Shown piece after piece: positions 42,293 through 54,875 of a stretch of DNA of 64,000 nt. Origin of the DNA: Mesostigma viride. Lineage: Eukaryota > Streptophyta > Mesostigmatophyceae > Mesostigmatales > Mesostigmataceae. Below the pieces are notes generated by a model that worked only from the letters and a program-made list of their open reading frames with translations, was not told the origin of the DNA and did no database searches. Each line of letters opens with the position of its first letter. The first letter of the stretch is position 1. The translations under genes and the position numbers were made by a program. Location of the stretch: assembly GCA_009746045.1 (NCBI GenBank), contig RPFO01000225.1, forward strand, positions 1,105,090 through 1,169,089, given 5' to 3'.

Positions 42293-44490
42293 CTGAACGC
42301 AGCAGTGCTCATACAGGCCCGAACATTGGCATGAATCGTTACAATTAAACAAGAGCACATGTGACAGCAAACACAGGAACTGAATATTCGTGCACCGCAG
42401 TACAGGAGCATGTGCCAATTGGCGAGCGAGCACCCACGCACACCGCGTTGGGAAGAGAAAAGGGACGACCCGCATTGGTGCTTTCCACGTAAAAAACGCT
42501 ACCCCCTTGTAAGCATCCACCTGACTTGGCTCGCAAATGCCACCATACATATTGTTATGTTTATACTTAATGCCACATGCTACTGAATTCTAACCTCAGC
42601 TTAGCTTACCACACATGAAATGAGAAAGCATGACCACAACCACTGCTGCACCCTTGGAACGGTGACCAGCTAGCCGAGCCACCCAGCCTTACACACCCGT
42701 AAGTTTGGCGTGCAGTAATTGGCTTTCGTACCCGTAGAGGCGTAGACACCATGGGACCTGATCGACGCCACGGGAGGGGCTCATGACACATCAAGCTCCC
42801 AGCTTGCCAGCCGATGAGCCTCAAAATCAAGCCTATATTACATACTCCTATAGTAGTATCCTAGCTAGTGCAAGATATCTTTGAGGCGCACCTGTAGCTA
42901 ACCGGCTGCAACATCAAGGCGCAGATGAAACGATCACACATCAGAAGGAGAGCTTGAGGGGCTCAAGACTCAGATTTTCACGTGGCGTGGAATGCACGGG
43001 CCTGCGCGAGCAAGGGCCTGCAACGTTTAAAAGTGACGCTGGATCAGCACGTGCCTGCCGTGGTTACATCTGTGCTGACAGCCGCGTCTTCCCCAGAGCA
43101 TATATTCGGCTTCCCCAGAGCATAGCCACGGGAAAGTTTAGAGGCGAAAGAGAAAACACTGACCGTGCCCTTGGCGTTGACATCTGCACCACTCTCGACC
43201 AGCTTCTGCACCGTATCCAAACTGCATTTTTTCGATGCGGGGTGCAGCGGGGTGTCCCCGTGCTGGATGCAGCAGCCGAAGTGGCCCCGCCATCGGTGCA
43301 TAACATGAAATCGTTCCCAAGGGCACACCGAACGTCAGAAACCAAAGCAACACAGCAGCCTTGCGCAGCAACCAATAAGCACACACAAGTTGGCAAGTAC
43401 ACTGCACACACCTCGGACACCGTGGTAACTGACATCTGCCACGGCTAAGGTAGTTCGAAGACTGGACCGTGCCAGAAGCTATTCCCCACTGAGTCTATTG
43501 CCCTAAACATATTGCTGGAATGTACAAACAGACATGCGCTACTGCCCAAACAAGGGGAAAGAAACCTTGAGGAAAGAGTTGGCATGGGAGATACTCAGGC
43601 CTGAGCTCGCAAGACCCAAGCCGCCAAGGAGAAACATGCTCTCTAGCTTCCAAGCGCAAGCTGACACAAGGGGGTTGGTGTGGTTGTCAAATAATACTGA
43701 GCAAAAGAATCTCGCGTTGTGAACGCTCATGCTGTGAGGATGGGCCATGCCCCTTGTTTCGTGTCTTCCCAGGGCCTCTTCTTTGGGGTCCCTCTCTGGA
43801 AGCACGAGCTTAATTAACATATGCCCCCTAGAAGTACATAACACGAGGCAAGGCTCACGTGTATCCTATAGTGCCCAATTATTAGTGAGAAAGTGGGTGC
43901 CCAATAGCACGCACCTAACTGGACCTGAGCACATGGGTTCTGAATAGTGAGAACATGCACGGGCGCGGAGTGCCAAAGGGGTGAGCCCCCCTCAAGGCAA
44001 GTGACATGAGGCACCGCCCGTCCGATCTGACTATCGACCATGCCACCCACCGTTGTGGACCACTTTGTCGAGAACGCTAAGGTGAGCCGGCACCCACAAG
44101 CTGCGTGGGCCATGAGTAGTGATGTGACCAACTCGTGAACCCACAAACTGTGAATGCTTCAACGAGCAGTTGTAAGCAGTTGTAAAATTCATAGTCTCCC
44201 AGCTTTGCCACAGGTGGTGCTAATAGTTTCCTCGCTCCACACTAGGTTTGGGCGCATGATCTGGTTCTGCTCCAAGCGAAGGTGATTTCAAACAAGGGGA
44301 GAGGGGCACTGACTATCAAGTGGCATGGAATGCTCTGCCGTGAGCGAGCATGAGCATGGTAGCTGCAACGTGGCATGGTTAGCTACTGCCTGCCACGTGC
44401 TACATAAGCGTTGACAGCAAAAGCTCTTATATTTGGCTTTCCCTAAACAAGGTTATGGGGAATTTCAGGGGCAATCCAGCCAAGCCTTAC
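42293..44490 (-). other. Introns around the copy-1 ankyrin exons
   Basis: Apart from the exon at 43164-43262, no coding signal. A SINE-tail-like GGAAGCACGAGCTTAATTAA lies near 43797-43816. Confidence 0.4.
43164..43262 (-). CDS. Ankyrin-repeat exon, 99 bp
   Basis: CATCCAG acceptor, GTCAGT donor. Reads HGDTPLHPASKKCSLDTV, then QKLVESGADVNAKGT: one 33-residue repeat in phase 0. Its counterpart in the duplicated block (59254-59328) has lost 24 bp. Confidence 0.78.
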
Positions 44491-44592
44491 TATGTCCTTG
44501 GCCTTCACGTTTGCACCGCTGTCAACTATCTAATAAGCCACCAATTCCTCCTGCTGGAAAATCGCCGCCGTGTGCAGCGGGGTCTCCCCAAC
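44491..44592 (-). pseudogene. Decayed ankyrin exon, 102 bp with in-frame stop
   Basis: GCATTCAG acceptor, GTAAGG donor. Reads VGETPLHTAAIFQQEELVAY, then TAG, then IVDSGANVKAKDI. It has one codon more than the 99-bp exons, and that region contains the stop. If included in an mRNA it would end translation, so it is either skipped or dead. Confidence 0.65.
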
Positions 44593-44660
44593 CTGAATGC
44601 AGTAGCCACGCCCACAGGAAGCAAGCAAGTTTATAAGCGCACTTAGCATGTCAGACACCA

Positions 44661-47600
44661 CACTCTGGGCTCCAACTTGGGTAAAAAGTGGGGAAAAAGA
44701 GGGTAAACAAGGGGAAAAAGAGGGTAAACATGGGGAAATATTACCCTTGAAGGTAAAATATTACCCTGGTTTTTCCCCTCTTTTTACCCTGGGTAAAAAA
44801 AGGGGAATCTTTTTTTACCCGCTTTTTGCCACGTTTTCCCCATTTTTACCCCCTTTTTACCCAAAAAAAAGGGGTAAAATGCCGTGAATAATCGGGTAAA
44901 AATTATTACCCCCTAATTCCCCTATTTTTACCCATACTTTCCCTAGTGTATTCGAGGTTTCCAGATGGGGTAATGTTGGGGTAAATGTTGGGTAAATGTG
45001 GGGTAAATATGGGGTAAGGACGCTTTAGCCTAGCTTTACTCTAGTTTTACCAAATTTGCTCACATGAATATTCATTTTTGAAATTGATTTGCAATTATAA
45101 TATCCATTTTAACATTAAACAAGAAACACATTCATGAGTGGACAACCATGTTGGTTGTTTCACATATATGGCCAAGCATGGACGCACAACCCTTCAACGT
45201 TTTGACTATGTATGCCATAAAGCGCGAACTCTAGTATGAACTACTGTATTAGGCAACAAATGCCCCGAAAGTCGATTTGCCGTCTTCAAGCACTTGGTCT
45301 GGACGTATGCATCAATCTCTAGAAAGGCGTCAAACGCCACTAGTCGCTGCCCTTGATGAGCATGTGGCCCAATGCCAACCTTGGAGATCAATGTTAATTC
45401 TGCAAGCACACAAAGGTTCATGCCGCATGCACAAAAAACATCCGATATCGAAACAAAGTTAATTAACATCCATACATCCAAGTCATTCATATGGGCACGT
45501 CTCCATCTAAGCATTCATACATTACAAAAAGTCAAATTGCTAAAGATGATTGGAACCACCGACCAATATCTATCATGCACCCCCCTACTTTGTTTTCGGT
45601 GTAAATAACTTATTCCAAGGTGACAAGGTAGCCATATTATATAAAGCACGAGGGAAACTAGCGTCCCATGGACCTATGGAATGGGAGAGAGTATGCACAC
45701 ATGGACGTGAGCACACAAATGGTTGAGCAACCAATACAAGGCACACCGCACACCATGCACCGCCTAATTGGTTTTCATCGTACATAACTTATTCCAAGGT
45801 GACAAGGTAGCCATATATTATAAAGCACGAGGGAAACTAGCATCCCATGGACCTAGGGAATGGGAGAGAGCATGCACACATGGACGTGCAGGGCACACAC
45901 ATAGTTGAGCAACCAATAAGGCACACCGCATACCATGCACCGCCTAATGGGCTTTAATTTCAGCGCACATAACTCACATTCCAAGGTAACAAGCTAGCCA
46001 TATATTACAAAGCACGAGGGAAACTAGTGTCCCATGAACCTAGGGAATGGGAGAGAGCATGCACACATGGACGTGGGCACACACATTGTTACTTGAGCAA
46101 CCAATGTAAGGCACACCGTCTACCATGCTCTCCTCGTTAATGCGATCCTCGATAAAGGAGGGAAGCATGTGCAGAGCTCCATAAACTAGAAGGGAAAATG
46201 GAGAAGAATGGAAAAATTAAAAGCCGCCTTACGGTCCTTTATAAACTGATCATCAAAAGTTACAAAACCAAATCAAAATCAACATCCAGAGCTTATATCC
46301 CCGGCCGTTTGCCTAGCCGCGCTTGATGCTCATGATACCACGCCGCGTCTGGGCCATCCCCCGCAGGCAGCATACCTGCTTTCAAAACAGCCCATGCAGA
46401 AGCAACAAACACAAGAAAGGGGATGAGTTGGCCCAAGTCAGATGGGTGGCAGGTGACTGGGGTAGTTGCAGCCATGTCCCAATGGTGGAGCACATGCCGA
46501 AGCGGTACCTGCCCCAGCCAAAATCTGCCAACAAATCAGTTGATGGACATTTCATGACACTCCAAGTCGAAATACGACAGATCTGGCGGTTAGAATAACA
46601 AAGACACACCTGCACGACAGGGAATGACGCACCGGAGAGGCTCGCTAAGCCTACGCTGACTCCATTCCCGTGGCTCACCGAAACACAACGGAAAAATACT
46701 GCGTGGGTGCAGGGAAAAGAATGGAAAGGCATTCGAAAGCATTCCCCATCGAAATACAGCAACCAAGAGCGGGAGGCATACCTCCCATCCGGGAAGAGAC
46801 GCAACGAATGTGATGGCCGAGCAAACCGGGCCTCCTTTCCCGCTGCTGACGGAAACACAACGCAAAGAGACGGCCTCGAAGCATATTAATGCATGAAACG
46901 ACGTTCCAAAGCGGCGAAACCGAAATAAAAGGAAACCGAGCGCAAAAGACGGTGGCATATGTGCATATGGCGGGACATGATCCATGGAACCGCCCGGGAA
47001 GCAAACGGCCCCTCCCTATCCCCTCTCCCCTCCTCGCGTGAACACAATGGAAATGGACCGCCTGGAAGCAAAAATATGCATTCATCACCGTTCAAAAGCC
47101 CAGCAAACAAAAAACGCAGCTTTACCAGGCGTCAGACCGGTGCCACATCCTACCCTGACAGTTCGTCTTCCTAGCAACCCTCTCCAAGAGCTTACGGCAC
47201 CAACAGTCCAGCAGTTCCAAAGACCCGTCACTAAATAACTGAGCGTTTGTCCTTTCAAACCCCGTTTCCAACCCTCCAACACTGAAAACGTAGCTGCACA
47301 TCAGGGACGACCAACTAAACAGGTCGCTGCGACAGCCATAACGTCATCCCGCGGCCATCAAAATTTGAAATTTCGTGATTGGGCCGCGACGCAGAACGCA
47401 GCAAATTGGTGGGCCGACCGTTTATGGGGTTCCGTTAGCCCGTCGCCCGTCGCCGCTGAAATTCCTTCCGTCCGTTGCTGAACTCGCCCGTCCCCCGTCG
47501 GTGCTGAAATTCTTTCCGTCCCTTTATCCTAGTAGCAACGTGCAACAAGTTTCAGGTCAAGCCTCGATGTCATTTGATGGGAGGGCCAGGGTGGGCTGCA

Positions 47601-47938
47601 CCTGCACCCGGCCCACTCGGGGAAAAAGAGGGTAAATATGGGTAAATTGTTCTTTTCCCCTAGTTTACCTGGTGGGTAAAGTTTTACCCCGAAATTACCT
47701 GGTGGGTAAAACGGAAATTACCTGTTTTTTACCAGGTGGTAAAACTTTACCCCCTTTTTGCCCAACACTATGGCATACCGAGTTCAAACTGGGTAAAAAC
47801 GGGGTAATTTTTTCATCTGTTTTTACCCACAAATTCCCTTTACCCTGTTTTTACCTTTGGGTAAAAATTTTTTACCCGGCATTTACCCTAGATTTACCCA
47901 CAATTCCCCACTTTTTACCCAAGTTGGAGCCCAGAGTG
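44661..47938. mobile_element. CACTA-like (EnSpm) TIR element, 3.3 kb
   Basis: Inverted ends of over 30 bp starting CACTCTGGGCTCCAACTTGG at 44661 and complementary to 47938, flanked by the 3-bp duplication CCA (44658-44660, 47939-47941). Three-base duplication and CACT ends fit CACTA. Subterminal regions (44690-45020, 47625-47925) carry many GGGTAAA words in both orientations, as transposase-binding arrays do in this superfamily. Interior has a three-copy tandem repeat (45606-46140) and a diverged ~130-bp repeat at 46600-47110. No transposase recognised, so non-autonomous. Confidence 0.78.
45606..46140. repeat. Three-copy tandem repeat, period ~182 bp
   Basis: AACTTATTCCAAGGTGACAA begins copies at 45606 and 45786, with a variant at 45970. 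Each continues through AAAGCACGAGGGAAACTAG and GCACACATGGACGTG. Inside the CACTA-like element. Confidence 0.8.
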
Positions 47939-47941
47939 CCA

Positions 47942-48893
47942 TAGTTCCTTCACTTCGAAGGTTTACGGCAACTAGTCGTGGTTTCATACTATGCATGCAC
48001 AGGTATGTGCACGATGATTTCGCCTTACAAATAAACTGTCTTTAGTAAAGGCCCTTCATTTTGCCATGTGCACGCAATTATTATTACATTCTTGGTGAAA
48101 ATACCTAGTCAAGCGCAAGCGAAGGTTATGAGGACACCTGGCACGGTCGGCCATCTACATGGTTGGCGCTCCTCGCCCCACGGAGGTAGCTCAAGCGCTT
48201 GTCAGAAGGTTTAGTGGCTAGTTTGGTGAACTGAACTGCATGGACTGAGCGCACCGCAGTAGAGTTGGTACTTGTGACTAGGGAGCACGGATCATAACCC
48301 GCCTTATTATTATTCGCATTTGCCAGCATCCACTCATCTCCATAGCACCACCAGATAGCCTTGGTGTGGCTTCCATTACAATTACAGTAGATTTCCATCG
48401 ACCGAGGCAGAATTTGGGTGCCTAGTGCCTACTTACTAATACATACGTAACGATACATACCACCAAGTTCCGACAAAGTATTACTTTGAGCAGCTCTGGC
48501 ACCCTTGGACGCTCTAAGTGGTAAAAAATTTGGCAAGGTCTCATACTCCATCCATCTTTCTCATATATCATGAGACCTCATGCTGGCCGCACGAACCGTA
48601 CCCCGTGTGACTGTCCAGGTACTGTGAGCATTGGCTTGCGATGGGAACCACGCCCTGTCAAGCATGCCACTTGAGGCACGGTTCTTGAGGCCTGACACCA
48701 CCGTAACAGTGCGCAGACGGGTGCGTAGAGGAAAAGAGCCACCCCCATAAGGCGTGCCACTTGAAGCACAGACGGAGCGACCAACTGGTGGACTAACCAG
48801 CCGGTGGACCACCCACCCAGGCACACCGCCCTCACGACCACTTTGATGTGAAGGCATTGGTGAGCTGGCTCAGGACTACACATTGCAGGAGCT
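47942..48893 (-). other. Intronic stretch with one weak ORF (48126-48398)
   Basis: The minus-strand frame 48398-48126 codes 90 residues from ATG (MEIYCNCNGSHTKAIWWCYG ... GRPCQVSS). I recognise no family and it could be chance. The rest shows no signal. Confidence 0.25.
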
Positions 48894-48897
48894 TTCA

Positions 48898-49530
48898 CCC
48901 CTAAACCGTCCTCGTGCCGATTTTCGACCACGAACTTTACTCGTGACTCGAAATCGGCACGAGTTTATGCGCCCTGTAGGGATCTGGCGGGAAGGTTTCT
49001 TCGGGAAAAAATTGGACCAACGGAAAGATCTAGATTCACTCTATTCGTAGCACACTTGTCTGACCATATCTGACAACTGGACCAGGGTGGAAACCCTGGT
49101 CAAAGTCAATGGGATCCCTGGTGCAAGAGTCATGCACCAGATTTGCACCACTTATATAACTTGTCATTTTTAGCACCACATGGTGAGTCCCTGGGGAAAT
49201 TTTAATTTTTTGTGTCGGTATGCCATCCTTATTATTAAATCTATCTACATAACCAACCCCAGGGTCAAACGATTGAGGAAAGGTGTCTATCATGCAGATG
49301 AAGGTGTCACTGTGCACACTCACCGTACCCCCCTGAGGGGGGGGGCTATTTATAGAGCAGGGGGGCCTAGTACTGGGACCACCTACTATACCCCCAGGTG
49401 GGCCCTCATATGGGTATGCTTGGTTCCTAGTATGGCCTAGAAATAATAATCAGGCTGAATGGGGCGGTACCTGTGGCGTAGCATGCAACTGGTGACTCAT
49501 CCTACGTACGAGTCAGAGACGGTTAAGGGG
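48898..49530. mobile_element. TTAA-type MITE, 633 bp
   Basis: Ends CCCCTAAACCGTC and GACGGTTAAGGGG; right flank TTAA (49531-49534), left flank TTCA (48894-48897, one change from TTAA). Ends resemble those of the E family, but the interior is different. A palindromic CGTGCCGATTT/AAATCGGCACG pair lies just inside the left end. Confidence 0.65.
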
Positions 49531-49539
49531 TTAAATTGT

Positions 49540-50680
49540 GCCACAAAAAGGGATTATCAGATTTACCCGTAGTGACTCCGGCAACCCTACTGTACGGTAT
49601 GGCGTGGGATTCTGCCCCCTGTCATTTCGCGCATTTCGCAAAGCGCCCGCGCCACCAGTGACGTTAAAAAGTGGTCAGGTACCTCGGGAATCACTCTAAA
49701 AACAATGCTATGCTTTGGGTTGGGGGGTAAATTCGCCATATGTAGCCTAGGAATTATATGCAATGACATGCAGCTTGTCACGTGACTTTGGTGGGAATCT
49801 TTACTCGCGCGCGTGCCCCTAGATATGGCTGCCGATGTTGCGTTTTGGTCAAAATTTTGGGACTTGGAGCTGGAAATGGTTGGAAAATTTGCCTAGAAAA
49901 GTGATGAAATATGTCATACTAAGGTAAAAAGTGACCAGATATTTCATGATACACACTGCGGGAAAAAAGCGCCTTGTTGGTCGTCAAAGTTCAGTTCAGT
50001 TTATTTCCCGTATGTCGGACGCAAAACCCCGGACACCGTGTTTGTGCATGGGCGTGGGAAGCCACTGACTCAGTGACTGACTGACCTCGTAAGTGCGACA
50101 CGTGGCCGGCTTTTCATGGTAGGAACTAATGCTGTCCGTTGTACAGTACAAGATCTGTCCGGCCTTTGCCGGCATCCCCCGGTCTTCGCTGGCCGCCGGC
50201 GGCATTAAATTGTGGCCAGCACGGCGCCCGCGGCTGTCGAAAAATGTAAAAAACAATCACTGTCCTGACCCCACTTGGGAATTGAGGGGGGGATAGACTT
50301 TTCCGAGCATGGACAAGATCGTCCTTTGTCCAGCTTTGGCTCCATTGGCTGAGCACGGCATGCAACATACCACTTGGATTCACAATGTGCATATTCTGAA
50401 AGCCCTTGAAGTGTAGATATTGGTGGAACCAGCCATTAGGTCATTTGGAGTTGTGGTCCATAAGTAATTTTTTTCACATGCAGGGATTTAAATGCCAAAA
50501 AGGCCTGGCCGGACTGTGGGTTTAGGGTTCCCCAGCTTGGTCATACGTATTGCTAACAGCGTCTGACATTGAGCACTCCATGTTGCACAACTTGGGATAA
50601 TTGGGCGTGCATGCACAGCTGACTCTGACTTCAGATCGACATGAAGGCAACGGGTATGCAATTAATCACAGCAAAAAGGG
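49540..50680. mobile_element. Second, inverted copy of G-element interior
   Basis: 49690-49840 is the diverged reverse complement of about 9060-9200 (shared CACGTGACTTTGG and CGCGCGCG words), and 50260-50480 of about 8010-8240 (shared GGATAGACTTTTCC, GCCCTTGAAGTGTAGATA). Ends were not defined. No ORF of note. Confidence 0.55.
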
Positions 50681-50687
50681 GACTTAA

Positions 50688-52426
50688 CCCCTAAATGGTC
50701 TTGCTGCCGATTTTCCGCCAAAAAGTGACTTACAGCCGTCAAACATCGGCACCTACTCGGGGGACCAGTTTCCGAGAATACTATTGGGAATTAGGAAACG
50801 TTTAGCCGAGAAGAATGAAAGTTTATAAGTTTCTCGAGAACATGATACTAGGGTTTGCTATATTTTGACAACGTTATAGAGGTGTTCTGGCCGGTCAAAG
50901 TACAAGGGGTCAGGGTACTTTTTCACGTACAACGTGCATTCCGGAAAACGACGACCTGGCCATGGCGGCTGGCGCCCACGCATGGCATTTACGTTTGCGT
51001 TCGAATTTTCTGGCCAAAACTTAGGATATTGATTTTATACGTCCTAAAGATCATACAGGCCAATTTTTGGTTCGCGGGATGCCATTTGATAGGTGTCGGC
51101 AGCGTTCTTGCTGGAAAAAACTGCGATCAGGCCGGACGATAGTTCTAAACGTTGACAGCAATACCTTTCCGACGTATTTTAAAGGACATATTGGTTTCTT
51201 TGTACTTTTTATGATGATTTGTAGTCGTAAACGTGCAAGGGTGGCCAGAAATCGCCGAATCCAGCGACCATGCTGCACAACTTTGGTGTGCCGAAATGCG
51301 CCATTTTGCGGCCACCGCCTGGGCCAAGGTAACGCCATCCATGCCTGTAACGCCATCCATGCCTGGTAAAGCTTAAGCATCGTTTTCCTATCGATGTTTG
51401 ACGTTTATATATACGTTCTATCTTGTGTACATAGCACATTCTTTTTGCATTATTCATGCTCTTTCTTGACCCTGGCCTGGCCCCTTTCTAAAACACCCTT
51501 CTTAGATGCTTCCCTCAGTCAGTTGACCTGCCACAGGGTGATGGTGATAAGTTTTAGAGGCTGTATGGGTTTGAATACCTCCATATGTGTTTGTTTTACA
51601 TTTCCCATACACATATTGCATGAGTGTGAGGCAGTTGGCTGGTCTCTGTGGCATCATCAAGCACGTAACTGGTGAGTAGAAGCTTCCCATTGACAGCATG
51701 TGCCACCAGGTGTGCTGGCCATCACCTGGCAAGCTACTGTATAGCAGCTTAGGCCTAGTTTATCCTTGCTAGGGCAGGCTGAAATAGGCTCAACATCTGA
51801 CACTAGTTTGTTGGTGGCTGCCTCCTAGAATGCATGCCTTGCGCAGGGTATCCGTACCACGTTACCTACGTGCATGGACAAGGTGGCACCTGCACATAGG
51901 TGCCATGTAAGGGCAGTGCGATGATGCAGTTATGTTTCCCCATCATTGTGGAAGGGAAATGTATTGTTTGGCATGGTTGGTGGCCATATTTGTAGGTAGT
52001 ATGCCCACCCCTACCCCCTTGGTTGCTTTTTACCAACGGTACCCCTATGGGCTGTACTGGGTGTAACTGCTGGCATACTCATCCAACTATGGGCCCTAGT
52101 GGCTCAAACTATTCACCAACTAACTCTTCATCATCCCTGAAGTGATAGGTGACAGGACTTCTAGGTATTATTCCCTAATTCACAATGCACAATCTACCAA
52201 AAATGAAAACGCGCGTCTTGACCCCCCTGACTTTGACGGTAGTTATATATGGCCTACTGTACGATGAATATATGTGAGGTTGTGATATATCACGGCTTAG
52301 GGCAACTCATGGACATGCTTGGCCCCCAAGGACAGCCATTGGATATTGCTAGGTTGTACAGGGGCTGGTTTACAAAATAGGTGAGTTACTGCCGATTTAT
52401 CGGCAGCATTTCCGCCCATTTAGGGG
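50688..52426 (+). mobile_element. E3: intact TTAA element
   Basis: 1739 bp, CCCCTAAATGGTC to CCATTTAGGGG, with TTAA on both sides (50684-50687, 52427-52430). Same orientation as E1 and E4. It has a 17-bp tandem duplication (ACGCCATCCATGCCTGT) near 51340. No transposase. Confidence 0.88.
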
Positions 52427-52612
52427 TTAAGACTGTGAGTGGCATGCAATGCGCGGGCATGAACAAAAGGTCTTGGTAATCGCAAAGAGTTTGATGTGAC
52501 ACGATCGCTGACTGCCTCCCATGTGATGCGGCCAGCAACGATTCCTTTATCCAGAATTCCCTGAGCAACACACTGGAAAACTACAGGCACGATCATGAAG
52601 CCAAAAACTGAC

Positions 52613-52708
52613 CGTGTCCTTTGCGTTCAAGTCTGCACCACTGTCAACCAGCTTCTGCATCACACTTAAAAAGCCGTAGCAGGATGCACGGTGCAGCGGG
52701 GTCCCATG
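52613..52708 (-). CDS. Ankyrin-repeat exon, 96 bp (one codon short)
   Basis: GGATCCAG acceptor, GTCAGT donor. Reads HGTPLHRASCYGFLSVM, then QKLVDSGADLNAKDT, 32 codons; the residue between Gly and Thr is missing compared with the other exons. Phase 0. Tolerable for an ankyrin fold, but possibly early decay. Confidence 0.68.
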
Positions 52709-53721
52709 CTGGATCCAGCAGCCACACAGGCCCCAGCACGGGCAACCGCAAAACGTTTACGATGGCACCAGGGCACGTAGACATGTCAGCAAACACAGGA
52801 ACAAAAACTGCTCCTGCAGCAACCCATTAGCACGCACTGGGGTGGGCGCACAACCACGGACACCATGCTGGGCAAAAGGGACAGCCTGCTTCTTCGATCG
52901 AATACTGCAGCACAGCCTCTTCGATGTTTTCTGCAATAGCTTACCGCAGAAAACATTAGCAAAACCCACCTCTGCCATATGGCCTGACCTTACTGTACCA
53001 CATCAGGCATGAACCCACCACTGCCACAGCTGCACCTTTGGAACAGTGGCCGGCTAGCCGAGCCACTTGAATAGCGGCCACTTAATGAATAGCCAAGCCA
53101 CTTTGAGAGCCACATTTGGTACGCAGCCGCATTCAATGCCCTTAGCATCATTACATGGGCATCCAGTATCTGTGTGCTCGCACCTGCACCTGCCGACACT
53201 GTGGGGCCTGATGGACGCCATGTGAGGCGCTCACAACACATCAACCTCCCAGCGTGCCAGCGGATTCTTGCAACACCTGCTGGAGTCCTTAAAATACTTT
53301 TCCGTTAGGCTCCCATATACCGAGGCCAAAAAACAGGAATTGCAACAGTACAGGGACTCTTTGTGGCATGGAATGCATAGGCCCAGCCCGGCCCGGCAAT
53401 CACGCCGACCCATGGTCAGCATTGCCTGCCATCAGCTACATTTTTTATAGCACCACAGCCTTAGGCTTTACCATTGTCGTCAGAAAGCAACAAACGTGAA
53501 AACGCTAGCTGCCCAAATCTGAGATTCCGCGGAACACAGAAAGTAAGAAAGCCCAGAAGCTACCAGCAAGGAATCGAACATAGGACCTTTGGCATGATTT
53601 CGCGGCTGTGTGAGTCTCCTGATCCGAAGGCATCTCACTTAACGTTTCGAAACAGCCCAACTGCAAAAAACCTCTTAGGCTTTACCAGTTCATGGGGACG
53701 GACAATAGAGAGAAAACTGAC

Positions 53722-53820
53722 CGAGCCCTTGGCATCCAAGTCTGCACCACTTTCGATCAGCGCCTGCACCACATCCAGACGCCCCATGCCTGACGCAGCG
53801 ATTAGCGGGGTCAGCCCATG
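53722..53820 (-). CDS. Ankyrin-repeat exon, 99 bp
   Basis: CACCCAG acceptor, GTCAGT donor. Reads HGLTPLIAASGMGRLDVV, then QALIESGADLDAKGS, a complete 33-residue repeat in phase 0. Confidence 0.78.
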
Positions 53821-54776
53821 CTGGGTGCAGCAGGCATGGAGGTCACGTCATTGGTACATATATTCATACAGACAGAGTTTACAAAAGAACGCATAGACAC
53901 GTACGTCATCAAATACAGGAGCGCAGCATGTTTGCACAGCGATAAATGAGAGCGAACTCGTGCTGACGAACGACGGTGCACCGGTGGCCACCATATGTTC
54001 CCTGATCGCTGCCACGACTCGAGATAATGGAAATGACGGACTGGTATCCGATGCCTTTTCCGCGCTGCATAGCCCTTAGTACTGTTGAAATCTACAAACA
54101 TGACGTGCATTCCCTACCAAAAAGGGAAAGCAACGTGGAGAAAGAATCGGCAAGAGAGGGGAGGGATGCATGAGCGCAACAGCCTGGCTTACGCCGGGCA
54201 ACCGAGAGGAGCAGAGATTCTTCATATGTCGCTGCCTGCAACATGCTAATTTGTAACTGTCATCCATGAAGGGTAATTGATCAGCTCTCCATCATGAGGA
54301 AGGGAGGCTCTAGCGGTGGGGGCACTGGTGCAGGAATGGGCACGGCCTGACCACACACACATATCCACTACCTGCTCTCTTGCCATAAGCATGGCAACGG
54401 TCATGCTGTATACTTGTCCATGCCACCCATCTGGCAATGAGGGACCAGAAATTCAGATAACAGCTTCAAAGCGGAGGCAAGGGTAAAAATCTACTTGAGC
54501 TTAATACCGAAAGGGCATTTAAGCTGGGAAACAGCTGTGCGCATAAGAGAGACGTGATGGCTAGTTTCGAAACGCAAGTTCACAACCGGGTGATTTCTCA
54601 ATCATAAAAATGATTAAAGGCACAGCAACAACACACAGTCACGATAGCAGGGATAGCAACAAAGAGTCACACCAGCCGCAGTAACTAACAGCACGAGATG
54701 GATCATGCGTAGTGGGGACCCATCCCCCTCAAGATATGTCGCTTGAGGCATAACGATCGATCAAGCCAAGGCTGAC

Positions 54777-54875
54777 CTGATCCTTGGCGTTTACGGCCGC
54801 GCCACTCTTGAGGAGCTCTTGAACCACGCCGAAATGGCCATTTTCTGATGCCAGGTGCAGAGGGGTCGTTTCACC
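54777..54875 (-). CDS. Ankyrin-repeat exon, 99 bp
   Basis: CACCCAG acceptor, GTCAGC donor. Reads GETTPLHLASENGHFGVV, then QELLKSGAAVNAKDQ, a complete repeat in phase 0. Confidence 0.78.

Larger units (their letters stand above)
41264..43960. repeat. Duplicated block, copy 1
   Basis: Colinear with 55441-60030, from GCCAGGCAAGCAACGACC to ATAGTGAGAACATGC. Contains two ankyrin exons (42194-42292, 43164-43262). At 42554-42562 it has the uninterrupted TACTTAATGCCACATG, the empty site matching the E4 insertion in copy 2. Confidence 0.85.

Noticed and set aside
44690-45020. GGGTAAA array as an internal telomere tract
   Set aside because: Occurs in both orientations at both ends of a TIR element, spaced irregularly, and the word differs from GGGTTTA; subterminal transposase sites explain it better.
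53560-53640. tRNA-like B box (GTTCGATTCC) on the minus strand
   Set aside because: The stem halves around the loop do not pair and the acceptor stem is absent.
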